From Drosophila miranda (lineage: Eukaryota > Arthropoda > Insecta > Diptera > Drosophilidae): a stretch of 64,000 nucleotides of DNA. The DNA is taken from the NCBI RefSeq assembly GCF_003369915.1, contig NW_022881614.1, positions 2,377,001 to 2,441,000 on the forward strand. The letters are read 5' to 3'. Within the stretch, counting starts at the first letter, position 1. Every line of letters starts with the position of its first letter. The position numbers were made by a program, and so were the translations under genes. The notes below the pieces were generated by a model. That model did not search any database, had not been told where the DNA came from, and worked only from the letters and a program-made list of their open reading frames with translations. This document shows, in pieces, positions 1 to 12,600 of the stretch.

Positions 1-3000
1 ACGGTGAGAGATCTCAAATCGGACCTGGCCATACTCAGCGAGCCGTACAAATCAGGTGACAACGAATCCTGGGCGACCGACAGAACAGGGAAGGCATCCC
101 TGTGGGCATGTGGAGGCGATCCCTGCAAACTCAGCAATGTGCTGGCAGGAGACGGATTTGTGCGCGCGAGAGCTGGCAACCTGTGGGTATACAGCTGCTA
201 CCTAGCGCCCAGTCTACCCCTCGAGTCCTTCGCCCGAATCATTGAGGAACTAGCTGAAGACGCAAGAAACCGCGGGGCAGTCCTAATCGCCGGGGACTTC
301 AACGCGTGGGCACACGAGTGGGGCTGTCAAGTCACCAACGCAAGAGGCCGAATCCTGCTAGAAACTTTAGCATCGCTAGACCTAGCGCTGCTGAACGAGG
401 GCTCCCAGCAAACCTTCTGCAGGGGTAGCGCTGGGTCAATCATTGACCTAACGTTCGCGAGCCCTTCGCAGCTGCGCAATGCAAGGTGGCGAATAGGAGA
501 CGTGTACACCGGAAGCGACCACGAAGCCATAGTATGCACCATTGGCGAACGCACCAGACCCAGCAGATCAAGCGCGAGGAGCAAAGCCTACATCGTGGAC
601 ACGCTCAACACCAGCGCTCTGGCTAGAAGCCTCGAGACGTGGGAGGCCCTCGGGGACACAAGTGCCAACGAACCGGCCAACCAGCTCGCCTTGCGAATGG
701 AGGAGGCCTGTGACAGGAGCATGAGACAGCGGAAGCCATTCATGCGGCACCACGAGCCAATCGTGTGGTGGAACGCCGACATCGACGGGCTCCGGACAAC
801 GTGTCTAAGGGCCAGACGAGCTATGCAGAGAGCGCGACGCACGACTCGGTTCGTCACATCGCATGAGGAGTATAGGACCGCCAGGAAGGCACTGAAGCAT
901 GCAATTCGGAGCAGCAAGCGGGAATGCTTTCTCCAGCTCTGCGACACAGCGGAACAAGACCCCTGGGGCAGGGCTTACAACATCGTTATGAAGCGGCTAA
1001 GTGCCGGGAGCAAGGCGCCAACGGACCCCAGCACCCTCGAGGACATAGTGCACACCCTGTTCCCCAGCGAGCAACAGAGGCGTCCAGGCCCCTTAGAAAG
1101 CGACGCACCGATCACGGGCATCGAAATGATCACGGAAGCGGAGATCCTGGAAGCCGGTAGGAGCCTGCCCAGCAAAAAAGCCCCAGGCCCGGATGCAATC
1201 CCAAATAGGGCTTTAAAACTGGCATTGGCACTACAGCCATCCGCCTTCGCCGAGGTCTTCAATAAGTGTCTGCTAGAAGGTACCTTCCCGATAGGTGGAA
1301 GATTCAAAAGCTACTGCTGCTCAACAAGCCAGGGAAACCACCAGGCGAGCCTTCCTCGTACAGACCAATTTGTCTCCTGGACAACGCGGGGAAGGTATGC
1401 GAAAAGCTCATTGCACGTAGGCTCAGCCGTGCCATTGAAGATGCCGGCGGCTTGTCGCCCAACCAGTATGGCTTCCGGAAAGGCAGATCAACCCTGGATG
1501 CCATTGGCATAGTCACCAACTTAGCGGAGAATGCAATAAGTGGGACCCGCTGGAGAGCGGGCCAAAAGCAGTACTGCCTGCTGGTTACCCTGGAACGCTT
1601 TCAACTCTGCGGACTGGGGTAAAACGATGGAAGCCCTACGGAGGCTACGGATCCCGGAATACCTCCTGAGTATAGTGGACAGCTACCTCAGTGAGAAAGT
1701 GCTGCTGTACGAAACGAGCGAAGGGATAAGATCATATAGAGTGACTGCTGGAGTCCCGCAGGGGTCGGTGCTGGGGCCGCTCCTGTGGAATACGATGTAT
1801 GATGGAGTTCTGCGACTGAATCTTCCCGAGGGCACGACGATCGTCGGGTTTGGTTTGCCGATGACGTCGCCATCGTAGTGGTAGCCAAGGACCTTGCAGC
1901 AGTTTAAGCAGCTGCAAACGGGGCAATCCGTGCCGTGGAGACGTGGCTCGCCATAGCGGGATTACAGCTGGCGGCCCACAAGACCGAGGCTGTTCTGATT
2001 AGCAGCAGGAAGAAGGTGGAGACGGCCCGAGTGTCGGTCGGCGGACACGACATTACTTCGCAAAGGGCTCTTAAATACCTAGGAGTAATGCTGGACACTA
2101 GGCTTTCATTTAGAGAGCACTTGGAGTACGCCAACACAAAGGCCGCACAGACTTGCCTCTCGCGAATCTTACTCAACACCAGGGGGCCAAAGCAAGCAAG
2201 GAGGAAGCTGATCACCAGCGTCGTCTCCTCTCAGCTCCTGTATGCTGCCGCAGTGTGGTCCAAAGCGACGAAGGTGCCGAGCTATATGCGAGGAGTCGAA
2301 GCAACGCACCGCTTATGTGCCATCAGAATCGCCTGCGCGTTTAGAACCATATCTGACGACGCAGCACTGGTCATCGCGGGACTAGTCCCAATAGCAGAGC
2401 AAGCGAGGGAAAGGGCCGGGGTGTACGAGCTATCTCGCAGGGACACCCACAATCCTCCCACCGGAGTCGAGAGAGAATCACCCAGGCACGAGACCGTCAG
2501 GAGGTGGCAGATGAAGTGGGATTCCTCGACTAAAGGACGCTGGACCCACCAGCTGATTCCGGAAATCAAGCTGTGGTTGGAGAGGAAGCACGGACAGGTG
2601 GACTTCCACCTCACTCAGATGCTGAGCGGCCACGGATGCTTCAGATCGTACCTGAAGCGGTTTGGACACGGAGGACTGGTGCCCATCATGTGGTCGAGTT
2701 ATCGTGGAGGACGCTCACCACGTCTTCTTTGAATGCCACCGTTTCGAGTACGAGAGGCGCCAGCTAGAGGATGAGCTAGCCACCAGCATTAGCGTCGGAG
2801 GGATCGTGCCGCTCATGGTAGCGAATCTCAAGGCGTGGGATGCCACCACTAGGTTCGCCGCCACTATAATGCGGGAACTACGGAGAGCGGAGAGGGAAAG
2901 GAAAGTGTCGGAGGAGTAAGGAGGAACGGCTGTGCGAAGCAATTCTTTGCGACCGTACCGCATAGCTACGCCCCATTACCCCACCAACAAACCACAGTCC

Positions 3001-3078
3001 CAGACCCCCACAACTAGTTGCTAACCCTATATAAGATCTAGTATTAAAGCATAATAAAAGCAATAGAATACAAAAAAA
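1..3078 (+). mobile_element. Waldo-like R1-clade non-LTR retrotransposon, copy 1 (cut by window edge)
   Basis: The copy enters from the left edge and ends in a 3' UTR with a short A run at about 3072-3078, followed directly by ACAC/ACAT sequence. Its protein has an APE-type endonuclease, a reverse transcriptase and a C-terminal CCHC motif, with no RNase H, which is the R1-clade layout. Waldo and Mino elements of this clade are known to insert into ACAY microsatellites, and the 3' flank fits that. ORF1 and the endonuclease start lie outside the window. Family placement rests on layout and target, not on alignment. Confidence 0.8.
4..2919 (+). pseudogene. Broken ORF2 (endonuclease/reverse transcriptase) of Waldo-like copy 1
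   Basis: The ORF2 product would nick target DNA and copy the element RNA in place. The endonuclease part (4 to about 540) shows the GDFNAW and SDHEA motifs. The RT follows in pieces: PSSYRPICL and NQYGFRKGRST near 1340-1500, AGVPQGSVLGPLLWN near 1745-1795, and AAHKTEAVLIS near 1970. A CPSCG...H....C cysteine-histidine motif near 2670-2730 closes it. The frame moves at about 1300, 1600, 1850 and 2690; the break near 1855 falls in the catalytic F/YADD box. The copy cannot make a working enzyme. Confidence 0.85.
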
Positions 3079-4557
3079 CACACATACACGTTGTCGATTA
3101 ATTGCGATTATGTAAATGTTAATGTAAAGCGCGTTACAATTTATTATATTTGCATGAGGGCCTGCATGCAAAGTGCCTCTACCCCAATACGAATCCGATG
3201 TGGCACGGCAGTCTGGCCACAAGAAAGTACAGTGGGGCATCGGCAGGGCGGAAGGAGCAAACGAAATGGAGGGAAACATACGAGAATCTACAGCTACTTG
3301 TACTTGTTCCCCACCCCGGAATGGCTGCTGTCTTCGCCTGCTGTTCGTCATTTCGGTCGAATCGAATAATAAAACTTAAGCACAACATTAATTCGCTAAT
3401 TGAAAAAACGATGCTGGGCATAAATTATGAGACCAGCCAAAAAAGTGCTCTGGAAGAGCCAGAATTCAGGCAGAGAAATGCCTAGGAATGCTTATACATA
3501 GAGTAAACCCTGTCGAATATCAGGGGTTGATCCCTTGATCCCTTTCCCCTATATCTCGGAGGTATCACTCCGTCGTTGCCCTTCAGGAGATAGATTTGCG
3601 ATGCTTTCAACCTTAAACCCCCCACCTGTTCGACCGCTGGCCACGCCCTCTTGTTTAATCCAATTTTTTATTTACAACAGGGCCAACGAATGAAGCTTAA
3701 TCACTTGCAACAAGTTGAATGTAAAATTTTCGCACTATCGTAAAAATCATGGAACGATTTTATTCAATTAACCTTTGTCCGACGCCTCTCTCTATATGGG
3801 GGGGGGGGGGGGGGGGGGGGCATGCCTCGTCCGGAGGACTCCCCCAAACGGCCGCAGGCAGTTTGATGCACTTGATTCACGCATAATTTAAAAGCCTTTT
3901 GCGGGCTGCTTAATGGCCGTTCGTTTATTGCATTTGCAACGCCCCAAACACGCCACACGCACACACACGCACACCAGGAGATACGGGGCATAGGCGCATC
4001 AGACACGCCCACTAGAAAAGGCGTTTAAATGTTTTATTTGGGCTTTAAATTTCAGCGATAGATTAAAGTCCCGTGCGAGGGCTGTGCTGGAAAACAATTG
4101 AGTTGAAGATGAGTGGCAGGAACTGCCATACTCCTCTGAAAGGATACCCCCAGCCTTTGCTCGATGTCCCATAGATGGAGGGCCTATCCTGCCACATATG
4201 CCTGCCCCTCGATTCTCAGCTGCTACTAGCTCTTGTCATTAGATTTATTCCTTCTTTAGAAGTGTACGTTTTCGGGGATGTCTCGTGCCCCTGCTGAGAG
4301 GCTGCTAATGTCTGCTAATATCCAGCATAAATTAAAACAATTAGTTGTCTGTAAGCCCTCGTCGGTGTGGCTCCTGCAGGACGAAAACACAGCCAACACC
4401 TGGACAAGCGCTTAAAGCCCCCCCGCTCCCCGGAATGGAGTGTGGCTGTGTGTGCCACACTAACTCTCCGCCATTCAACTTTAGTCGCTCGAATTTGATT
4501 TGATTTTGCCATTTACCTAGACAGCGGACGCACACACACACACACATACACGCTGTG
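3079..4557. other. Unique non-coding stretch between two retrotransposon copies
   Basis: I see no credible gene here. The stretch has AT-rich single-copy-looking sequence, a 23-base G run at 3798-3820, and a short CA/CATACAC tract at about 4531-4552 just before the repeated flank at 4558. Small open frames are low-complexity or lack splice context. Confidence 0.5.
3798..3820 (+). repeat. Poly-G run, 23 bases
   Basis: An uninterrupted run of 23 G sits between TATAT and CATGCC. It could form G-quadruplex structure; its exact length may be a sequencing estimate. Confidence 0.95.
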
Positions 4558-4652
4558 TGTCATATCCTGCCAGAGCTTTTGGCTCTGGAGTTTATGGGCC
4601 CGGCCTCAAGCGCCTTCTTCAGTTTCTCATATTATTTTATTTGCCATCGAAG
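4558..4652 (+). repeat. Flanking segment repeated at about 28571-28653
   Basis: About 85 bases starting CATATCCTGCCAGAGC and ending TTATTTTATTTG occur here and again just past the (TG)n tract behind Waldo-like copy 4, nearly identical (TATGGG here, TATGTG there). Both copies lie next to a TG/CA tract and a Waldo-like element, so the pair marks an old duplicated insertion site. Confidence 0.8.
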
Positions 4653-5936
4653 CAGCAAGACCGCCTGCAGAACCAATACGGGTTCAGGAAAGGGAGGTCG
4701 ACGCTGGACGTCATCTTGAGGGTCGTACAAACGGCGGAGGAAGCCATTGCTGGGACTAGGTGGAGAGGCGGAACCAAGTCCTATTGTCTGGTGGTGACAC
4801 TGGACATAAGGAACGCCTTCAACTCGGCCGACTGGACCCGGACGCTGGAGGCACTGAGGTCCTTCAACATCCCGGGCTACCTACTGACAATGGACACGTG
4901 TCAGGGCTCTAGGGCATACGAAGTCTCAGCCGGAGTCCCGCAGGGCTCCGTTTTGGGACCTCTGCTGTGGAACGCCATGTACGACGGGTCCTACGGCTCC
5001 CGATGCCAGCCAACACTAACCTGGTGGGTTTCGCTGACGACGTCGCAATAGTGGCGGCAGCGAAGGAACTTGCCGCAGTGAAGAAGCTTGCCAACGTCGC
5101 CATACAAGCCGTTGAGGCGTGGCTAGCCGCCGGAGCTGGCGGCCCAAAAAACGGAGGCGGTCCTGATATCCAGCCGCGATCCAATCGCAGAGGTCCATCA
5201 AGTACCTAGGAGTCCTCATCGACACGCGCCTGTCCTTCAAAGAGCATCTGGAATACGTCCACACGAAGGCCGGTGGGACCGCGGGAGCGCTATCCAGGAT
5301 GCTGCTAAACACCAGAGGGCCAAAGCAGGCAACGAGGAAACTGCTGACGAGCGTCGTGACGTCGCAGATGCTGTACGCCGCACCGGTGTGGGCAGAAGCC
5401 GCGAAGGTGAGGAGCTACATGCGAGGAGTGGAGGCAACGTACAGACTGTGCGCCATTCTACCTTACCCAGGCACTGAGCGGACATGGCTGCTTCCGCGGC
5501 TACCTCAAGCGCTTCGGCCACGAGACAGAGGACTGGTGCCCCGAGTGCGGCACAGGCATAGAGGAGGACGCCCGCCACGTCCTCTTCGACTGCCACAGGT
5601 TTGACCTCGAGCGTCAGACATTGGAGACAGCAGCAAGGTCTAGGGTCAGCACCGAGACTCTGGTGCCGCTGATGCTGGCAGACCCGAAGGTGTGGGAAGC
5701 GGCCGCGGAGTTCGCCTCTAGCGTGATGCGAACGCTTAGGTCCTTGGAGAGAAGGCGGAAGGAGCAGACGGAGTAGGTGTCCACGCCACTGCGAAGCAAT
5801 TCTTTGCGGCAGTACCGCAGTCCGCGGGGCCCCTAGTCCCAACAGTACTCTTGTCCGTTAAATTAAGTTAAATATAAATTGTATAGTATATATTATAGCG
5901 CAAATAAATAAGTATATAAATATAAAACGAGGGGGA
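4653..5936 (+). mobile_element. Waldo-like retrotransposon, copy 2 (internal fragment, degenerate)
   Basis: This fragment starts inside the reverse transcriptase (NQYGFRKGRST near 4672), continues through DIRNAFNSADW and AGVPQGSVLGPLLWN, and ends in the C-terminal CPECG...H....C motif and a 3' UTR like that of copy 1. The frame moves at about 5000, 5160 and 5450, and the connection domain is shortened. The family is close to copy 1. The 5' part is absent, and DINE-type repeat starts directly at its 3' end, so the original poly-A is lost. Confidence 0.8.
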
Positions 5937-7016
5937 ACGTTGTGAGTTGCTGCGGAGACCGCAACTCTACGGTTATACCCGATACTAAGTCAGTATGGCT
6001 CTCCTCCGGCAGACGCCGCTAATATTAAACGACATGACAAAGAGTGCGTGCGAGAGAGACAGAAAATCAGTCTGAGCGTGACGTCGGGGGCTGCGTAGCC
6101 ACTGCAAATTGATTTGTTCCTTTTGGCTACAAAAATGATCCGATCTGATCCAGATTCAGCAATCTGATAGATATGGTCATTATCTATGATTCTGCGTTTT
6201 TAGTTTTCTCGAATGTGCAATATTGTGGATGCAACAGAAGGGGGTGGGGCGAAATTCTGAGATATACGTTTTGTAGTGAGATCTAACAGAAGTGCGGATA
6301 CCAAATTTGGTTACTCTAGCCTTAATAGTCTCTGAGATTTGTGGATGCCCCAGATTTTCGTCCTTTGCGGGGGCTGAAGGGGGTGTGGCGAAATTTGGAC
6401 ACGAAACGGTCAAGGTCCGATATCACAGGAGTGTGGATACCAAATTTGGTTGCTCTGGCTCTTATAGGTTCTGAGATCTTTGACCTCATATTTTGAAATT
6501 GGAAAAACCGACTATGAAACCTGTGTGTTAGAGAGAGACAGAGCGAGAAAGAATGAAATTGTTTTCTTGATTCTGGCTATAATAATTATACGATCTGGTT
6601 GAGATTTTACACTCTAGAACATATAGTCATCCTCTACGATTCTGAGTTTTTGGTTTTATCGTATCTTTAAAAATGTAGATGCCACAGATTTTCGTCCTTT
6701 TTGGGGGCGGAAGTGGGCGGGGCGAAGTTTTGAAATATTTTTGTAGCAGTGACATATCACAGAAGTCTGGATCCAAAACATCGTTGCTCTAGCTCTTATA
6801 GTCTTTGAGCACTAGGCGCTGAAGGGGACGGACGGACGGACGGACGGACGGACGGACAGACGGACAGACAGACAGGGCTCAATCGACTCGGCTATTGATG
6901 CTGATCAAGAATATATATACTTTATGGGGTCGGAAACGATTCCTTCTGGACGTTACACACATCCACTTTTACCACAAATCTAATATACCCCAATACTCAT
7001 TTTGAGTATCGGGTAT
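5937..7016 (-). mobile_element. mini-me/DINE-1-type element, unit a (near complete)
   Basis: The unit opens with CGAGGGGGAACGTTGTGAG and a GAGTTGC...GCAACTC hairpin. It holds a GACGGACG array (about 6831-6873), a TATATATA-CTTGATCAGCATCA core, and ends with the TTTGAGTATCGGGTATA subterminal repeat. The (GTCY)n/TA/core layout is that of Drosophila mini-me and DINE-1 elements, which are non-autonomous Helitron relatives. Strand is given so that the hairpin is the 3' end. Confidence 0.8.
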
Positions 7017-7022
7017 AAAAAA

Positions 7023-8160
7023 ACGAGGGGGAACGTTGTGAGTTGCTGCGGAGACCGCAACTCTACGGTTCTACCCGATACTAAGTCAGTATGGCTCTCC
7101 TCCGGCAGACGCCGCTAATATTAAACGACACGACAAAGAGTGCGTGCGAGAGAGACAGAAAATCAGTCTGAGCGTGACGTCGGGGGCTGCGTAGCCACTG
7201 CAAATTGATTTGTTCCTTTTGGCTACAAAAATGATCCGATCTGATCCAGATTCAGCAATCTGATAGATATGGTCATTATCTATGATTCTGCGTTTTTAGT
7301 TTTCTCGAATGTGCAATATTGTGGATGCAACAGATTTTCGTCTTTTGTGAGGGCGGAAGGGGGTGCGGCGAAATTCTGAGATATACGTTTTGTAGTGAGA
7401 TCTAACAGAAGTGCGGATACCAAATTTGGTTACTCTAGCCTTAATAGTCTCTGAGATTTGTGGATGCCCCAGATTTTCGTCCTTTGCGGGGGCGGAAGGG
7501 GGTGTGGAGAATTTGGACACGAAACGGTCAAGGTCCGATATCACAGGAGTGTGGATACCAAATTTGGTTGCTCTGGCTCTTATAGGTTCTGAGATCCTTG
7601 AACTCATATTTTGCAATTGGCAAGACCGACTATGAAACCTGTGTGTTAGAGAGAGACAGAGCGAGAAAGAATGAAATTGTTTTCTTGATTCTGGCTATAA
7701 TAATTATACGATCTGGTTGAGATTTTACACTCTAGAACATATAGTCATCCTCTACGATTCTGCGTTTTTGGTTTTATCGTATCTTTAAAAATGTAGATGC
7801 CACAGATTTTCGTCCTTTGTGGGGGCGGAAGTGGGCGGGGCGAAGTTTTGAAATATTTTTGTAGCAGTGACATATCACAGAAGTCTGGATCCAAAACATC
7901 GTTGCTCTAGCTCTTATAGTCTTTGAGCACTAGGCGCTGAAGGGGACGGACGGACGGACGGACGGACGGACGGACGGACGGACGGACGGACAGACGGACA
8001 GACGGACAGACAGACAGGGCTCAATCGACTCGGCTATTGATGCTGATCAAGAATATATATACTTTATGGGGTCGGAAACGATTCCTTCTGGACGTTACAC
8101 ACATCCACTTTTACCACAAATCTAATATACCCCAATACTCATTTTGAGTATCGGGTATAA
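7023..8160 (-). mobile_element. mini-me/DINE-1-type element, unit b (near complete)
   Basis: It follows unit a head to tail through a short A run. All landmarks are present: hairpin, CGGA array (about 7946-8018), core, and the GAGTATCGGGTATAA end. It is close to unit a along its length. Confidence 0.8.
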
Positions 8161-8507
8161 AAATGTGGATGCCACAGATTTTCGTCCTTTGTGGGGGCGG
8201 TAGTGGGCGGGGCGAAGTTTTGAAATATTTTTGTAGCAGTGACATATCACAGAAGCCTGGATACAAAACATCGTTGCTCTAGCTCTTATAGTCTTTGAGC
8301 ACTAGGCGCTGAAGTGGACGGACAGACGGACGGACGGACAGACGGACAGACGGACAGACAGACATGGCTCAATCGACTCGGCTATTGATGCTGATCAAGA
8401 ATATATATACTTTATGGGGTCGGAAACGATTCCTTCTGGACGTTACATACATCCACTTTTACCACAAATCTAATATACCCCAATACTCATTTTGAGTATC
8501 GGGTATA
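8161..8507 (-). mobile_element. mini-me/DINE-1-type element, unit c (5' half only)
   Basis: Only the portion from the second GGATGCCACAGATTTTCG block to the GAGTATCGGGTATAA end is present; the hairpin half is missing. A matching fragment recurs at 15673-16011. Confidence 0.8.
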
Positions 8508-9665
8508 ACGAGGGGGAACGTTGTGAGTTGCTGCGGACACCGCAACTCTACAGTTATACCCGATACTAAGTCAGTATGGCTCTCCTCCGGCAGACGCAGC
8601 TAATATTAAACGACACGACAAAGAGTGCGTGCGAGAGAGACAGAAAATCAGTCTGAGCGTGACGTCGGGCGCTGCGAAGCCAGTGCAAATTGATTTGTTC
8701 CTTTTGGCTATAAATATTATCTGATCTGGTCCAGATTCAGCAATCTGATAGATATGGTCATTATCTATGATTCTGCGTTTTTAGTTTTCTCAAATGTGCA
8801 ATATTGTGGATGCAACAGATTTTCGTTCTTTGTGGGGCGGAAGGGGGTGGGGCGAAATTCTGAGATATACGTTTTATAGTGAGATCTAACAGAAGTGCGG
8901 ATACCAAATTTGGTTACTCTAGCCTTAATAGTCTCTGAGATTTGTGGATGCCCCAGTTTTTCGTCCTTTGCGGGGGCGGAAGGGGTGTGGCGAAATTTGG
9001 ACACGAAACGGTCAAGGTCCGATATCACAGGAGTGTGGATACCACATTTGGTTGCTCTGGCTCTTATAGGTTCTGAGATCCTTGAACTCATATTTTGCAA
9101 TTGGCAAAACCGACCATGAAACCTGTGTGTTAGAGAGAGACAGAGCGAGAAAGAATTAAATTGTTTTCTTGATTCTGGCTATAATAATTATACGATCTGG
9201 TTGAGATCTTACATTCTAAAACATATAGTCATCCTCTACGATTCTGCGTTTTTGGTTTTATCGTATCTTTAAAAATGTAGATGCCACAGATTTTCGTTCT
9301 TTGTGGGGGCGGAAGTGGGCGGGGCGAAGTTTTGAAATATTCTTGTAGCAGTGACATATCACAGAAGTCTGGATCCAAGACATCGTTGCTCTAGCTCTTA
9401 TAGTCTTTGAGCACTAGGCGCTGAAGGGGACGGACAGACGGACGGACGGACAGACGGACAGACAGACAGACAGGGCTCAATCGATTCGGCTATTGATGCT
9501 GATCAAGAATATATATACTTTATGGGGTCGGAACCGATTCCTTCTGGACGTTACACACATCCTTTTTCACTTTGTTTGGGTGGAAGGGGGTGCGGCGAAA
9601 TTCTGAGATATACGTTTTATAGTGATATCTAACAGAAGTGCGGATACTAAATTTGGTTACTCTAG
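8508..9665 (-). mobile_element. mini-me/DINE-1-type element, unit d, plus a 100-bp fragment
   Basis: The unit starts with the hairpin end and runs to the GGACGTTACACACATCC block near 9562, where it stops before its last 55 bases. A partial second fragment (about 9567-9665) resumes in the middle of the repeat and ends exactly at the BEL LTR. The BEL element therefore inserted into a DINE-type unit. Confidence 0.75.
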
Positions 9666-9666
9666 C

Positions 9667-12600
9667 TGTGGAGATAATGTTTTTTATCCCCAATCGGCCG
9701 ACTAATTATTTCGAATTAAATAAAACTCGGCGCAGAAATAAAATTACGATATGTTCTTTAATGCGTGACATCCAAATTGCAAGTGTGGCTTGCCTGCCCT
9801 TTACATTGCCGCTCCGATCACTAAGCGCAGCTTCGCTCGGCCGACGTCGGTAGGTAGACGCAAAGCGGAGATAGCGAAGAGCGAGCTGGCAGAGAGCGTT
9901 TAGCAGGGCAAGCAAGCGCAGAGCTTTAACAAACAAATGAGTGACTTAGACATAAGTAACAAACAAAATAAGCGGCTGAGGGCCAAGAATTAGGTGCTAT
10001 TTGGCAAGCAGCTAATCGGCTGGGTTCTGCTCCGAACATTGACCCCCCGTTGGAAAGCAAAGGCTTTCAACAGATCCATCCTGAAGGGGCAGAACCGCTA
10101 TTTTTCCAACGGCCCTCTTGAAACGGCCTTTTTGAGTGCGGATGACGGCTACTCCGATGGTTCCATCTTTTCCTGGGATGACGCTCTCAATGCGGCCAAG
10201 CGGCCACCTTAATGGTGGCAGCGTTTCCTCCTTGATCATGACGAGCGCTCCTAGCTTGATGTTTGGAGACGATGACCGCCACTTGCTCCGCTCCTGAAGA
10301 ATCGAAAGATACGCCGTGCTCCATTTTCTCCAAAACGCCTGCTTCATTTGACACAGCCGCTGCCATCGACTTAGTAGGTTGACCCGGAGATGCGCCACAT
10401 CTGGCTCGTCGAATGCAGCTTTCGGGGCTCCATTGAGAAAGTGGTTTGGCGTGAGCACATCTAGATCATCGGGACTTTCTGTAATTGCATAAAGCGGACG
10501 GGAATTTAACAAAGCAGAGATTTCGCAAGCCAAGGTCTGAATTTCATCAAGAGTAAAAATGTAGGTCCCGACGATGCGATGAAAATGATATTTAGCTGCT
10601 TTAACAGCCGCCTCCCACAAACCCCCAAAATGAGGTGAGCGAGGGGGGGTGAATTTCCAGTCGATTCCACTAGAAACGCAGAGATGTGACACAGCCGACG
10701 TATGAGGATCGCTGAGGAACATTTGCCGAAACTCCAAAAGCTCATTTTTTGCTCCTACAAAATTTGTAGCGTTGTCTGGCCAGATGATTCGAGGTTTGGG
10801 ACGTAGACTTATAAAACGCCTTAATGCTGCCAGAAAGGATTCTGTAGATAGATCCCGAACGACTTCCAAATGAGTTGCTTTGGTGCTAAAGCATACGAAG
10901 ACAGCGATGTAACATTTGATAGGAGGCCTGCTTCTGACTTCTGAGTTGTGATAAAAGGGTCCGCAAAAATCAACGCCCGTTGTGTGGAATGCTGGATTAG
11001 TCCTTACGCGATCCGCAGGCAAGTTTCCCATTATATGTTCCCTCAGCACTGGCTTCAAACGAAAGCATCTAACACATTTGCGAATGATTCCCGCAACATA
11101 TTTGCGTCCACCAATAGGCCAGAATTTTTGCCGAAGCAGTCCGAGCAATCCTTGAGCTCCTGCGTGGAGAAACCTTTCGTGAAAGAAGATAATAATAGAG
11201 ACAGTGACAGGATGTCCCTTAGGAAGCAGGATCGGGTGCTTCGCGTCGTAGTCTAATTCGGCATTTTGGAGGCGGCCTCCAACACGCAGCAATCCAAAGC
11301 TATCCAGAAATGGATTCAGTGAGGCCATCGTGCTTTTTGGGGGTAGGGCCTGTTTGCTGGCGAGGGCCCTTATCTCTTCCGAAAATTGTTGCTGCTGTAT
11401 TGCCCTTATGAGCAAATGCGTACCATTTTTGATGTCGATTACGGTAAGTTGACCCTTCGACCGCGCTATGCCTTTGTCCTTGAGAATGTAGAATCGATAT
11501 ATGTAAGCAAAGACGCGCTGCATGGATCCGAATGAGTTTTGAAATTTGCAATCGTACGATACATCCCTTTCGTTTGAAACAACCAATGCTGCATGACGAC
11601 GTTCTGGTACATCGGTCGGCAATTGCAAGCCTGCAGGCCACTCTGAGCTCTCAAGACGCAAGAATGGTGGTCCAGAGATCCAAAGGCTGCTATCCATTAG
11701 TTCAGCGGGCGTGGATCCACGTGATATGATGTCGGCAGGATTCAACTTTGTGGGTACGTGATGCCAAGTCATTCCAGCGGTGAGCTCCTGAATCCGCTGA
11801 ACTCGATTAGAAACAAATATATTAAAATTCAATGGTGATTCTCGAATCCAGGCAAGGGCTATGGACGAATCCGACCAGCAATGTATTTGGCATGGAGCTG
11901 ATAATCCCTTAACTATGGTGGACACTAGTTCGGCTAATACGAGGGCAGCGGACAGCTCAAGCTTGGGGATAGTCATACTTTTCAAGGGCGCGACTCTGGA
12001 TTTAGAGCATAAGAGATGACTTTGCACAATGCCAAGAGCTTCCGAACGCATGTATACACAGGCGCCATATGCTGCTTGGCTCGCATCACAAAACGCGTTC
12101 ATTTCTAAACTGGCTTGCTACCGAAGCACGTAACGTGGAAACTTAAAGTTTTTAACCATCGACAACTGCGAAGTCAGCTCAATCCAAGTCGTATGTAGAT
12201 CCTGGGGCAGGCTTTCGTCCCAATTCAACTTTAGGCTCCATAGCGACTGCATAAATATTTTAGCTTTTGTGATGATGGGAGAGATGAGCCCTAGAGGATC
12301 GTAGAACCTAGCTAGTGTAGACAGGACCGAACGCTTCGATATTGGGCCTGCAGCGGTTCCGACGTGAGGGAAGCTAAACAGAAGATTGTCCGTGGTGGGA
12401 TCCCAAACTAGACCAAGAGCCTTGGTTACTTCAGTCCCGTCATGAAAGGTTAGGAACTTTTCGCGATCCGCCTCCGATACGCCTTCCAAAGCAGCGGGTT
12501 CATTGGAACACCATTTACGTATGGGAAAACATCCTTTCGAAAGTAGCTCCTTTACCTGCTGACGAATCTTGATGACAGAATCAATGCGGGGACAGCAGAT

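Noticed and set aside
6831..6873. Regular GACGGACGGACAGACG array as a possible CRISPR-like or coding repeat
   Set aside because: It is the known (GTCY)n proto-microsatellite of mini-me elements. There are no spacers and the host is a eukaryote.
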